From Butyriboletus loyo (Eukaryota; Basidiomycota; Agaricomycetes; Boletales; Boletaceae), in NCBI GenBank assembly GCA_038093515.1, contig JBBPSI010000058.1:1-64000 (forward strand): a stretch of 64,000 bases of DNA. Reading direction: 5' to 3'. Below the pieces are notes generated by a model. The model ran no database searches, was not told the origin of the DNA, and saw nothing but the letters and a program-made list of their open reading frames with translations. Each line of letters begins with the position of its first letter. The stretch's first letter is position 1. Shown here one piece after another: positions 22,969 through 33,027 of this stretch. Both the position numbers and the translations under genes were made by a program.

Positions 22969-23704
22969 CCAATTCACCGTGTTTCCCACGCTTCGGAGAC
23001 ACAGCACCCACACCCCAGTGATAAACGGAGAGAATGTACACGTTGGCGGGGTGTTTCCAAATGAATGTGGATTGTCATATAGAAATTCGGCTGTGGAATC
23101 TCCGGCCTCACTCGGAACCGCCCGCGATCGCAATCTGCAGCTGTACATCTGGCACTCCAGTCGGAGAAGATGCGCGGGCTTAGTGCTGGGACGATCGGCT
23201 TCCGACGGGAGTCTATGACGAATAAATGGGCGTAATGCCCCGCCGCACCGATACCTCGAGGCGTAAAACTTCGCCTTAGGTACTTGGTCGTACTGCGCTC
23301 AGGGTTGATACCTTGAAAATCTTGCCACCAGATTTTTACCCCCCCCCCCACAGGTGACGGGGACTGAGAAGGCACAGAATGACTCCGATGCTGCATTAAT
23401 GTCCAAATGCGTGTTGCAGGTTGACGGCGGCCTCTCCTTGCACGCGACTTTCATTCCAATGGTCTCGCAAAATCGCGGCACCGAGGCGATTGATCGTCAA
23501 GATCCATCTTGGCCAGATTTGGATTCCGCCTGTCTGCCAGTGGTGGTAGGCACCTTGGCTATGAAGCGTGTTGCTCTAATGTCATGATATTCACAGGACT
23601 CAGCGTGCACTTTGACTGCAACTAGTTAAAAGAGCAGCCTCTAGTTCTGTTCTGTCCCTCGCCGTCTTCCTCCCTTATCAAAAACTACTCCCGCTCCCCG
23701 AACC
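22969..23704. other. Unassigned region with an 11-base C-run
   Basis: 735 bp between PAQR and P450. A run of 11 C at 23339-23349 followed by ACAG looks like a splice acceptor, and the next frame contains VLQVDGGLSL, reminiscent of a short-chain dehydrogenase C-terminus. Nothing upstream supports a gene, so this may be a gene scrap. Confidence 0.35.
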
Positions 23705-25554
23705 ATGTACACAGTCGGCCTGCAATCAGCTGCCGACGCCTTTCTTATGTCGAGCCTCAGGGCCCAAGTGGTCCTGGCTCTTTTCATTCTTTTTGCCCTT
23801 CTCGTATTTGGTCATGGCTCCTCCAAGGACGACATCTCCGCACATGCCCCTGTTTATTTGCCTGGTTCCCATCTCCTCGCCATCGCCCCATTCTTTCGAC
23901 GACGCTTCGACTTTCTCAATGACGGTTTTCGCAAGACGGGAGAAAAGTTATTTCAATTCAACATGTTGCGCGTTCGTGCCCCACCCACTTCTCGGACTAC
24001 GATGTGGGTTACTAACATCATCCCCAGGAGACCGTCATCGTCGTATCCGGGGAGTCGGCACGAAAAGCGTTTTTCGCAAACAGGGCTTTCGATTTGACAG
24101 AAGGGTTCAAGGTTCTGTCTGGTGCGGTATGTGCTGTCTTCCCTAGTGTATCGACATTGGTTGTAATGTACCGCCACTAGATCCCTATGGTCAAGGGTGT
24201 CACTTCCGATCTGCAAACCCGCCGAATAGCCCTCATCCACAAACGTCTCGCTTCCGTGCAGAAAAATGACCACCTTAGACAACGTACGCGTGGCTAACCT
24301 CCATTCGTGTATGTCGCCTAACATTTCCGATGCAGTTATTGTCCCCATTCTAGAGGATTGTCAACGCGTTATGGACACTTGGGGAACCAGCGGGACATTT
24401 GATCCCTTTGAAAAGATATATGAAGTATGTTCCTGAACAACAGTGTCGTGTTTACAGCAATTAATGGCTTCCCCCATTCAATCACAACAGCTTATTTTCC
24501 AAACGACTGTGCGTAGTATCACTAGTCAAGAGATTGCAGACGACCCGGCATTGGTTGCGCGGCTCAAAAGCCTGTACGATATATTGGACAGCGGAACTAC
24601 TCCCACGACTGTTCTGCTTCCCTGGCTGCCAGGCCCGAGCATGCTTAGGAAATTACTCGCGACCAAGAAGGTTTACGACATCATCTCACGGGCCATCGAT
24701 ATTCGGGTGAAGAGTGGGAAACCTCAAAACGACACACTCCAGATGCTCATTGACGCGCAGGATGAGCGGCTGGTGATTGTGGGAGTGAGTGATCACATGT
24801 CATCTTTCTCGTATCCACTAACTCCTCTCTAGTTCATAATGGGTTTGCTAGTTGCGGGAGCCAGAGCGACTGGTACTACAGCGTCATGGCTCGTGACATT
24901 TATTGGCAACAACGTGGAATGGAAGGACAAGGCTATCCGTGAGATCGAGGGACTGGTGTCGGCGTACCGTCCAGAAGCGGCGGCTGGTATCTCGCTCCCG
25001 TCGCTTTTGGCATCCATTCCATTGGAAGCTTGGGAAGCAGAAACACCTGTTCTAGATGCCCTTATCCACGAGACACTTCGAATTGCGCAGCCACACACAG
25101 CCATGCGTCGCAACCTTGGACCTGACGCAGTGATTGATTCCAAGACCATCCCTTCAGGGGCATACGTTGTTTATCCATTCTCGGACGTTCATCTTAACCC
25201 GGAACTATATCCCGATCCGTGGAAATTCGACCCGAGCCGCAAGGAGGCGAAGACGCCGTTCGGCTACGTTGGATGGGGAGGTGGTGAGTGTGCATTGCAG
25301 TTGCGCCATTACGTGGTTGGCGGTGAAGTTCACACTTTGGGTTGACAGGAAAGACGATCTGCCTTGGCCAGCGCTTAGCGAGAATGGAGCTCAAGCTCAT
25401 CACTTCGATGATGCTACTGCGATTTCGGTATTCGATCGTGGACTCGCGAGGTGCACGGCCCGAGCCACGACCCAACTGGAACGACATCCTCTTGTGTCGC
25501 CCTGACAAAGACGTTTATTACCTTGCTTATGACAAGACCGAGTTATCATTATAG
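23705..25554 (+). CDS. Cytochrome P450 monooxygenase
   Basis: An N-terminal membrane anchor (VVLALFILFALLVFG) is followed by a P450 fold. Landmarks are the I-helix LLVAGARATGTTASW, the K-helix HETLRIAQ (ExxR), the PERF-like PDPWKFDPSR, and the heme loop WGGGKTICLGQRLARMEL with the axial cysteine. In the heme loop Trp replaces the usual first Phe, a feature seen in CYP7/CYP8/CYP51-like microsomal clades. The substrate is unknown. Several introns interrupt the gene; one splits the heme loop just after GWGGG (about 25285-25348). No other biosynthetic genes surround it, so it is not evidently part of a metabolite cluster. Confidence 0.9.
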
Positions 25555-26035
25555 GTCAAGCTGGGCATTGACCACCGGACTCATCCCTGGACTCGTTTGT
25601 ACCATGACCTTGAACCGCATCATGCACATCTTACATCATTCAGCACACGCTCACTTTGGCCATTCAGATCTAACAACGTTTTCTATTATGTTTATCAACT
25701 TTGCATAAATTCTAGGATTCCGAACTGACTCGGGACCGCGCGTACTTTGGTACATACACACTCATCTTAACCATACTTGTTTTAGTTATACATACCTCTG
25801 GTCACCGCTGTACTTTTCAATTATCACATACCCAATTACTCGTTTTTATATAGAGTCTAGGTAATTGTTTAGAGCAATTAGTCATGTTCGGTATAGTTCA
25901 AGTCTAGGCAAGACAAGACGAAGTTTGAGATGCATCAAAAGCGACATATTTATCTTACCGTCGGTGAATAACAAGACTCTAAGTAAAACACACAAAACGT
26001 CGCGATGCGTTTTCGCACGTCCGGAACTGCAAATG
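25555..26035. other. Intergenic between convergent genes
   Basis: 480 bp of AT-rich sequence between the 3' ends of the P450 and RRG9 genes. I see no coding motif. It presumably holds both terminators. Confidence 0.5.
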
Positions 26036-26641
26036 TCATTCGAAGAAGAAGAAGTTGTCCTTTGATTTGACTCGTGTTGACCTTTGACTTCGCGATCGTG
26101 GTTTGTCGTTCTGTCTAGTCTCGGAGAGGATCTGAGCTGCCTTGTCCTTCTCCTCTTGTCTCCTTCTCACGATCCATTCTTCTTTGCTCCTTCTTTCCCT
26201 CTCTACTATCCGGGCCCGCTTCTCTCTCGATGGCTCCCACTTGCTCCGTAATATCCGGCGAACAGCTTCTGGACTGATCTTGAACTTGTCCGCGAGTACC
26301 GCACACGAAAATGTGTCCTTGTCGAACGCGTGCAGGGAACGAAGTCCGTCCATGGCATCGCGCGACACTTTACGCGTGGGGCTCCAGCCACTCGGGAACG
26401 CCTCTTTGATCGTTTCGCGATGCCGTCGCCACTGCTCAGGGGTTGGAGCTGCAGTAGGATGCGTTTTGGGTGGTGGTGGTGGTGGTTCGTCCTCGCTCAG
26501 ATCGGGAGACGGACCGTCGTTGTTAAAGAGGAGGGAGGTGGGGGGAACGTGTCCGGCCAGCTGCCAGTTACGCGGGAGGATGCGCTGCGAGTAGAGACGA
26601 CGCCCGGCGACGGAGAGGACTTGTTGGATTCGCAGAGACAT
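26036..26641 (-). CDS. RRG9: RRG9/neugrin-like mitochondrial protein
   Basis: Single-exon gene of about 201 residues. The N-terminus MSLRIQQVLSVAGRRLYSQR is basic and amphipathic, like a mitochondrial presequence. The conserved core is TPEQWRRHRETIKEAFPSGW, SRDAMDGLRSLH, FSCAVLADKFKISPEAVRRI, RSKWEPSREKRARIVER and RSKEEW, the Rrg9/neugrin signature. Yeast Rrg9 is needed for mitochondrial genome maintenance; neugrin is a mitochondrial rRNA factor. An in-frame upstream Met 21 codons earlier would spoil the presequence, so 26641 is preferred. It is divergent from coactosin over 108 bp. Confidence 0.88.
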   Translation of the reverse strand: MSLRIQQVLSVAGRRLYSQRILPRNWQLAGHVPPTSLLFNNDGPSPDLSEDEPPPPPPKTHPTAAPTPEQWRRHRETIKEAFPSGWSPTRKVSRDAMDGLRSLHAFDKDTFSCAVLADKFKISPEAVRRILRSKWEPSREKRARIVERERRSKEEWIVRRRQEEKDKAAQILSETRQNDKPRSRSQRSTRVKSKDNFFFFE

Positions 26642-26749
26642 GGTTGGTGTAGAGAGGGTGTCGTTTACACTCCGCGATTTTGGCTGTCGGCATCCCCCGA
26701 TCATGCATGCGTTTCGACTGGCCCCCGACTTTTGACCAACGTGCTCAAC

Positions 26750-27509
26750 ATGGCGGACGTGTCCGACGCAAAGATCAACGAAGGTCAGCTCTGCTCGTCC
26801 ACGCGGTAGTTGTGGTTTGAACCAGCATCGTGTTCGCTGACCCTCCAGCCTACTTGGACGTGCGTTCCGACAAATCCGACACTAACTGGTTACTTTTGGA
26901 TTATGAGGTCAGGGTGGCCCTTCTGCCTTCACTGTGGCTTGCCCTGACACGCCTGACGCACACACCAGTCCGATCGCTCAGACAAGCTCGTAGTCACAAG
27001 GACAGGCACACACGGCCTCTCGGAACTCCGAGACGCTCTCGATGACTCCAAGGCCTCTTACGGCTATGCACGCGTCACTTATTCCAATGACAAAGAGTCC
27101 CGGCGCGAAAAGTTCATTCTTGTCGTATGGATCGGATCGGGTTGCAAGGTGATGCGCAAAGCCAAGGTCGGTTTCCCGGTCTTTCGTTTACGTGCGGCAC
27201 CGCGTGGTCTCTCTTTCCCTGACGCATATCACACACACATTCCACCCTAGTTGTGATGCCAGTATGCCAATCAACTCACTTTGTTCTCCTGCACATTTTA
27301 GATTTCCGTCCATACTGCAAATGTCAAGCAGGTGTTGCGTGTTTACTCAATCGAGGTGGCCGCTCGTGAAAGGGACGACTTGAAAGAGGGCCCCATCATC
27401 TCTAGGCTGCGTAAAGTGAGTGACGCATTTCAAATGCCTCATACTTGACCCTCCTTGCTGACACATCTGTTCAACGGAGGCCGGTGGCGCGAGTTACGAT
27501 GGAGTCTAA
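26750..27509 (+). CDS. Coactosin (ADF-H domain actin-binding protein)
   Basis: The exons join to a protein of about 140 residues that is one ADF-homology domain: MADVSDAKINE, AYLDVRSDKSDTNWLLLDYE, GLSELRDALDDSKASYGYAR, EKFILVVWIGSG, VLRVYSIEVAARERDD, ending GGASYDGV. The size and order match coactosin, which binds F-actin along filaments and does not sever it. Introns lie after KINE, after LLDYE, in the middle of the domain and before the last exon. The stop is at 27507-27509. Confidence 0.88.
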
Positions 27510-27670
27510 CATGTACCCTTATGGACACAATCCTGTACAGTCATGCATGTCAGATCTCCACCAAAGCCTGCATCATATGTCAGTTGCGACTAGGTTTGCA
27601 CCGCCGCGACCAAAAAGAATGGATGCATTCTCCATCTATGGCTGCATCAACCTCCACAGGGGTAAATTGT

Positions 27671-28504
27671 TCAGTTGGCAACAAGAGCAAACCTTGTTAG
27701 GTTTTCGATGCCCTCGTCTGTCAACCGCATGCCCATCCAGCCGTCCATGCGCTTAGCCAACAAAACTTTTTCGTAAAATGCGATGGAAGGCTCGTTCCAC
27801 TGCAAATGCCTGAATGAAATGTCAAACGTAGGCACACCAGGCACGTGCACCCACCGTGAGTACGGACCAATCGAGACGTCCGCAGTTCTATCGAGAAAAG
27901 AAGGGAACCGTTGGCCCACGATGGGGAAGTAAAAAGCAAGCTACCTTTTCTTGTGCCACCTTACCGAGCTCGGCGAACAGAGCCTTGCCAACTCCTTTAT
28001 TCCTGGCCTCTGGTTTCACAAACAAGTCCTCGAGCTGTAGCGGGCGCTCGTGTCAAGAATGGACGCGATGCCCGTGCCCACGGACGTACATACAGCCCTG
28101 GTCTTCCTGTCCAGGTGGAAAAGTTGAAAAAGTAGAGAGCCATGCCAAGGGGCACGCCGGGTTCCGCGGGAGTGCCTTGCAACGCGAGGAGGGCATGTGC
28201 ATAGCCCTTTTCGAAGATATTTTCTCTGAACTGCGGAAGGTGGGTGGGTGCTGATCGTCACAGACAGGGGTGCTTACCAGCTCTCCGGTGGCTTTTGCGG
28301 ACTCCGGCTCCTTCTCGTATACGGCCTATATGCAAGAGTCAATGGCTGGGCGCATGATGTGGCAGGGTAGGTCATACGAGATCGCGGACAAGTTGTAGGA
28401 GGGCATCCTGGAATGACTTGGTCAGTGACGGACGTGGCGGCACCCTGGATACGCACGACATCGTCGATGGTAGCAGGACGGATGTGGAATTGAATGGGAG
28501 ACAT
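27671..28504 (-). CDS. GNAT-family N-acetyltransferase (diamine acetyltransferase-like)
   Basis: Spliced exons give a GNAT domain: MSPIQFHIRPATIDDV, DALLQLVRDLAVYEKEPESA, LGMALYFFNFSTWTGRPGLY, the acetyl-CoA-binding LEDLFVKPEARNKGVGKALF (RNKGVG is the Q/RxxGxG/A motif), NCGRLDWSVLTWNEPSIAFY and MGMRLTDEGI. This order is that of spermidine/spermine (diamine) acetyltransferases; the acceptor here is not proven. Six exons with short introns are needed. The first intron must start at GTGCGT right after IDDV to stay in frame. It is divergent from NAC-beta over 172 bp. Confidence 0.85.
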
Positions 28505-28676
28505 GATCGATGTCGGTAGAGATTATCTTATCTGCACACGCCGTTGTCATTGGGTAATTGGGTGGGTCGTTTGTGTACACGTATTTGCGTATAAACCTTG
28601 TCTGTAACTTTTCGTCGTACACGACACATCCCCCCCTTCTACCGCAGGCATATCTGATCCTCGCCTACCGCCCCTC

Positions 28677-29436
28677 ATGGATCCCGCAAAATTGGCCAAA
28701 CTGCAGGCGCAGGCTGCAGCCAACCGGCTTGGTGAGCGATTTTTGGTCAGCCATGCTCGCGGTGTGGTCATCGCTTCATCTCTCTGCCTCTTTCCCCCAA
28801 ATCATTCCTTCTAACATGTTCCAGGTGGAAAGGGTACTATGCGTCGGAAAGTTGTCCGGAAAACAAAGCCTTCTGCCGCACAAGACGACAAAAAACTACA
28901 GGCCGCCCTTAAGAAACTCAATGTACAACCTATTCCCGGAGTAGAGGAGGTAAACATGTTTAGAGAGGATGGAAACGTACTACATTTCACCGCTCCAAAA
29001 GGCACGTCCTCCATTTGATCCCATTCCAAATTAATCCCCTTGTATACATCGCCGATGTATATTTTTTCTCTCACCACGACGTATTCCGTCGGCCGAACGG
29101 GATGTGGGGTATTAATCTTGTGTTGCTATTTTCTGAACAGTTCACGCCGCGGTGTCCGCCAACACTTTTGCTATCTATGGCGCAGGCCACGTCAAGGAGC
29201 TTACAGAGCTAGTCCCGGGTATTCTAAACCAGCTCGGCCCTGATTCCCTCGCATCACTGCGCAAGCTCGCAGAATCTTACCAAGCAATCCAACAAGGGCA
29301 ACAGAGGCCAGCAGCAGGTGGTGCTGACGACGATGACGACGATGTTCCTGACCTCGTCGAGAACTTTGACGTTGAGGGCGAGCAGGCGACCGCTGCGGCG
29401 GCCGATGACAAGGAAAAACTGGACGACGTGAACTGA
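28677..29436 (+). CDS. EGD1: Nascent polypeptide-associated complex subunit beta
   Basis: The exons give [20 protein letters not shown], the ribosome-binding [16 protein letters not shown], then the NAC domain ([51 protein letters not shown]) and an acidic C-terminal tail ([12 protein letters not shown]). NAC-beta/BTF3 binds nascent chains at the ribosome exit with NAC-alpha. Length and domain order are normal. Three introns are present; the last ends just before the VSANTF exon. Confidence 0.93.
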
Positions 29437-30591
29437 GCATACGTGAGGACGGCGTGGTTTGGGTTTGCGAGCAAGTGTTGCTGACTGGCATGTCTGTCAT
29501 TTGGGTCTGTCGCTAGCAAGAAAGGGGGATTACCAAACAAAACTGTAATTCTGGATGGTGATAACTCCTGATTTCTCTTTCACGCTTCGTCTGTTTTTTC
29601 TCTCTCCTACTGTACGACTTTTCGCGATGATTGTGTCAAAAGGTCCTGCACTCGTTTGCTCGTACTCTACTCACATGCTCGGTTCGCTCCTGTTTGCTTG
29701 CTGTCGTCCCATCTGTCTGTTCTTTTCTTCGTCGCACCTTTCTCCATGCAATTGACGACGTTATCACGCCAATGTTCGGCTGTATTTCTTTCTGGAATTT
29801 CATCCAGGGTGTTGTAGGTTGACCTTGGTAGCCCCCTTGACCATGCGTTACCCTGTTTGAATGGCTTCGGGTGGTGGGTTGATTGCTGCTTTGCCCATCG
29901 CCGCAGGTGAGAGACACGTGTCCATTTCTTCAACATGTACTGCGAACCGTCGTGAAAATTCAGTAGCATGCATGGGCTTGACTCGGCCAATACTTGGGAT
30001 TTGCAGGCTAGTAGTAGTCTTGCAGGTTCGGGTGGGTGATAGTCTCCGCATGCGACGCTCCTGTATCGCAGTGCAAGTCTATGCTGCTCTACCAAGATTG
30101 CGAACCGCAGCAGGGGCAGAGTTCCGCGACTCGATATTCAGGTCGAGACTCGAGAACCCAAAGGTTCGGCTGTGCAGTTCTTGTGTTACCCGGCAGGACG
30201 TTCGATCGCGATCATCATCGTTGACAGCTCAGTGCGCGGTGTTCAGTATATCCTTCTCGTTCTCAGGCCGGCTTGAGCCAACCTGCGCGTGATCCCTTGT
30301 CCCCATTGCCTCCAGATTGCGGCGCTCGTGGGTGAAACCAGCCCTATTGTCTGTGTACGTACTACTACATTCTCCCGGAAATCCCACCATCACGTCAGAT
30401 AATCTTAGAGTCCCCCCACAGCCACTCATAGATGGGCTGGTCACCAGCCTTAGCTACGCGATCGCTGACACGGTAGTGAGTATTTATGAGTTACATCCAT
30501 AAAAATGGCGGTTGTTGCGAGGCGAATCTTGTCCCCTCAACTGGGCCGACTACTCACCCTTCAATAGATCTCGAAAACGTCGTCTTGCCCA
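29437..30591. other. Unassigned 1.1 kb between NAC-beta and fuconate dehydratase
   Basis: A possible short gene starts at 29861 (MASGGGLIAALPIAAG followed by a GT donor), with a long open stretch at about 30050-30230. The pieces do not resolve into a family. The first 300 bp look like 3' UTR. No tRNA or repeat was recognised. Confidence 0.35.
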
Positions 30592-32965
30592 ATGCCCAGA
30601 AAATTTACTCACTTTGAAACGCACGGTGAGTGACCGCCCATATAGCTATTCATTGATGTCTCTTCGATAACCTTGCGATTCGTAGATATCCGTTTCCCGA
30701 CATCGCTGACGGGAGACGGAACTGATGCGATGTGAGTGACCCCCCATGCATAACACTTTAAATGGGAGTTTCGGCCCTCCACTGAGGTACATCGGAGGCT
30801 CAACTGAGGTCTTGATCACGTAGGAACACAGACTGCGACTACTCCGCGGCATATGTGACGCTATACACTGATTACGGTCTAGTAGGCCATGGAATGACGT
30901 TCACTATCGGCCGGGGAACTGATATCGTGAGTCATCGAGATGTTAGATGCGACGGCGCGTGTCCTCGCTTTTCACTCATCAATTAGAGTGCCGCCTGTGC
31001 CACGAGTATCTAGCCTGACCACAGCCACAAGCGGGTGGATGGAGGCACATTGCCTATACGACGAACATACACGAGAGAACGATTTTCCAGTGCCTGTGGC
31101 TCTATTCTCATCTTTCATCTATATAATGGACCCTTGATAAACAAACGGTGATCAATGTTTTCATGGGCAGGTCTGCCATGCCATTCAAGTGGTATCCCAG
31201 CGCTTGATCGGCCGCGATCCCGAGGAGTTTTTTGAGAACATGGGTCAGGCCTGGGATTGGATGTCCGGTGACCCTCAGTTACGCTGGTAAGCATCCACGA
31301 TCTGATGTGTTTGCGTGAGATCGTACACTCAACTTGCATGCATGCCCCCGTCGGCGGTGTTTATGCCAGGATCGGCCCGGAGAAGGGTGTCATTCATCTC
31401 GCGCTCGCAGCCGTCGATAACGCGGTGTGGGATATGTTTGCAAGGTCTCGAAAAAAGCCGCTCTGGAAGCTTATCGTGGACATGACCCCCGTACGTCGTT
31501 CTTACATTTCTCACATGATTGGATCGAATTAGATCTCGACTGCATTTCGGTACTGATTATTCCGTTGCCATGAACCTCGTGGATGCGGTCTTCTAGGAAG
31601 AACTCGTCAGCGCGACGGCATTTCGGTACATCACTGATGTACTCACACGTGAGGAAGCGCTGGCGATGCTGAAAGCAAAGGAAGGAGGAAAACGAGAAAG
31701 GGAGGCGTATGTGAAAAAGGTCGGGTATGTGCAAACTCCACTTAATCGACGGCTTATCAGCGATAACGTGCCTGGTAGATATCCTGCTTACATTACTTCT
31801 GCCGGATGGCTCGGTGAGATTGGAATTGAATCAAAAAAGAGTTGATACCATCTAACATCTGCTGCGGACGATTTGATTAGGCTATTCCGATGAAAAGGTT
31901 GCACATCTCACGAAAGAAGCGATCCAGGCTGGGTGGACACACTTCAAGATGAAAGTCGGCGCCTCGCTTGAAGATGATTTACGACGGGGGAAAATGATCA
32001 GGCGTATCATCGATGACCCAAAGAATTATGCTGCCGGTATGTGAAAACTTGACGATCAAGTGTATGTACGTGACGCGAGTCATCGGTTAGACAAGCCCCT
32101 TCGCGATCCCAATGGCCCAGAGTTGAAAGGGAGGAACGCGGGTCCGACGGGAGCGGTGCTGATGATTGATGCGAACCAGGTGTGGGACGTTGATGAGGCT
32201 ATCAGATATGTAAAAGCACTCAAAGAAATCCGACCATGGTGTGTGAAGTTGGTGTCGACTGATGACAAACATTGATGTTATGTGCAGGTTCATTGAAGAG
32301 CCAACCGCGCCGGATGATATTCTTGGACACGCAGCCATCAGGCGGGCACTCGCCCCGTACGGGATCGGCGTTGCAACGGGGGAACATGCACACAACAGGA
32401 TGACATTCAAGCAGCTGTTCCAGGCGGAAGCGGTGGACGTAGCACAGATCGATGCGTGTAGGTTGGGTGGGGTCAGCGAAGCGCTTGGCGTGCTTCTAAT
32501 GGCGGCCAAGTGAGTGGGACCCTGGTTTCTTCGATGACGGACTGTTTCTGAAACACTGGGGCGTGGTGTAGATTCGGCGTGTTGGTGTGTCCGCATGCTG
32601 GCGGTGTCGGACTCTGCGAACACGTCATTCACCTGAGGTGGGTGCTATCAATGGACTAGAGAGGATGGGGGCCGTCTGAGTATGAATCGGCGTTTTACAG
32701 TTTGATCGACTACATTGCAATCTCTGGGTCGATGGAAAGGAACGTCGTCGAATACGCGAACCATTTGCACGAGCATTTTGTGTACCCGTGCTCAATTAAT
32801 GAGCAGGGACGGTACGTCGTTCCGGAGAATGAGAAAGAAGGATACAGGTGAGTGGAGATGTGGCGTAGATGGGGGTGTTTCTGACACGAGACCAGTACGG
32901 AGATACACTCGACGAGCATCGCCGAGTATGAATTTCCGCACGGGGCGTATTGGACGCGGCGGTAG
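30592..32965 (+). CDS. L-fuconate dehydratase (enolase superfamily, ENOSF1-like)
   Basis: The exons give a mandelate-racemase/enolase-fold protein: [91 protein letters not shown]. Catalytic features are visible. These are the base motif HFKMKVG (KxK), metal ligands in [17 protein letters not shown] and VATGEHAHN, and the histidine in [13 protein letters not shown]. The enzyme dehydrates L-fuconate to 2-keto-3-deoxy-L-fuconate in fucose catabolism. The start at 30592 ([12 protein letters not shown]) is used because the ATG at 30504 leads to an early stop. There are about ten introns. The following LIM gene starts 62 bp after the stop. Confidence 0.92.
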
Positions 32966-33011
32966 GGAAGCCATGTGGATAGGAGTGTTTGTGTATATTT
33001 GTAAGAATATA

Positions 33012-33019
33012 TCACGTGA
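33012..33019. promoter_or_regulatory. TCACGTGA palindrome between fuconate dehydratase and LIM gene
   Basis: A perfect 8-bp palindrome with an E-box core lies in the 62-bp gap, 8 bp before the first candidate ATG at 33028. If the true start is the ATG at 33067 it would be 47 bp upstream. A bHLH binding site is possible. Confidence 0.35.
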
Positions 33020-33027
33020 CGATTTAG

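Noticed and set aside
23339..23587. A short-chain dehydrogenase C-terminus (VLQVDGGLSL)
   Set aside because: Only one short stretch resembles the family; no Rossmann GxxxGxG, YxxxK or upstream exons were found.
30504..30566. An alternative earlier start for fuconate dehydratase
   Set aside because: That frame reaches a stop within 21 codons; the ATG at 30592 joins directly to the conserved DIRFPTS exon.
23705..32965. A secondary-metabolite cluster around the P450
   Set aside because: Neighbours are PAQR, RRG9, coactosin, GNAT and NAC-beta; no backbone synthase, transporter or regulator is present.
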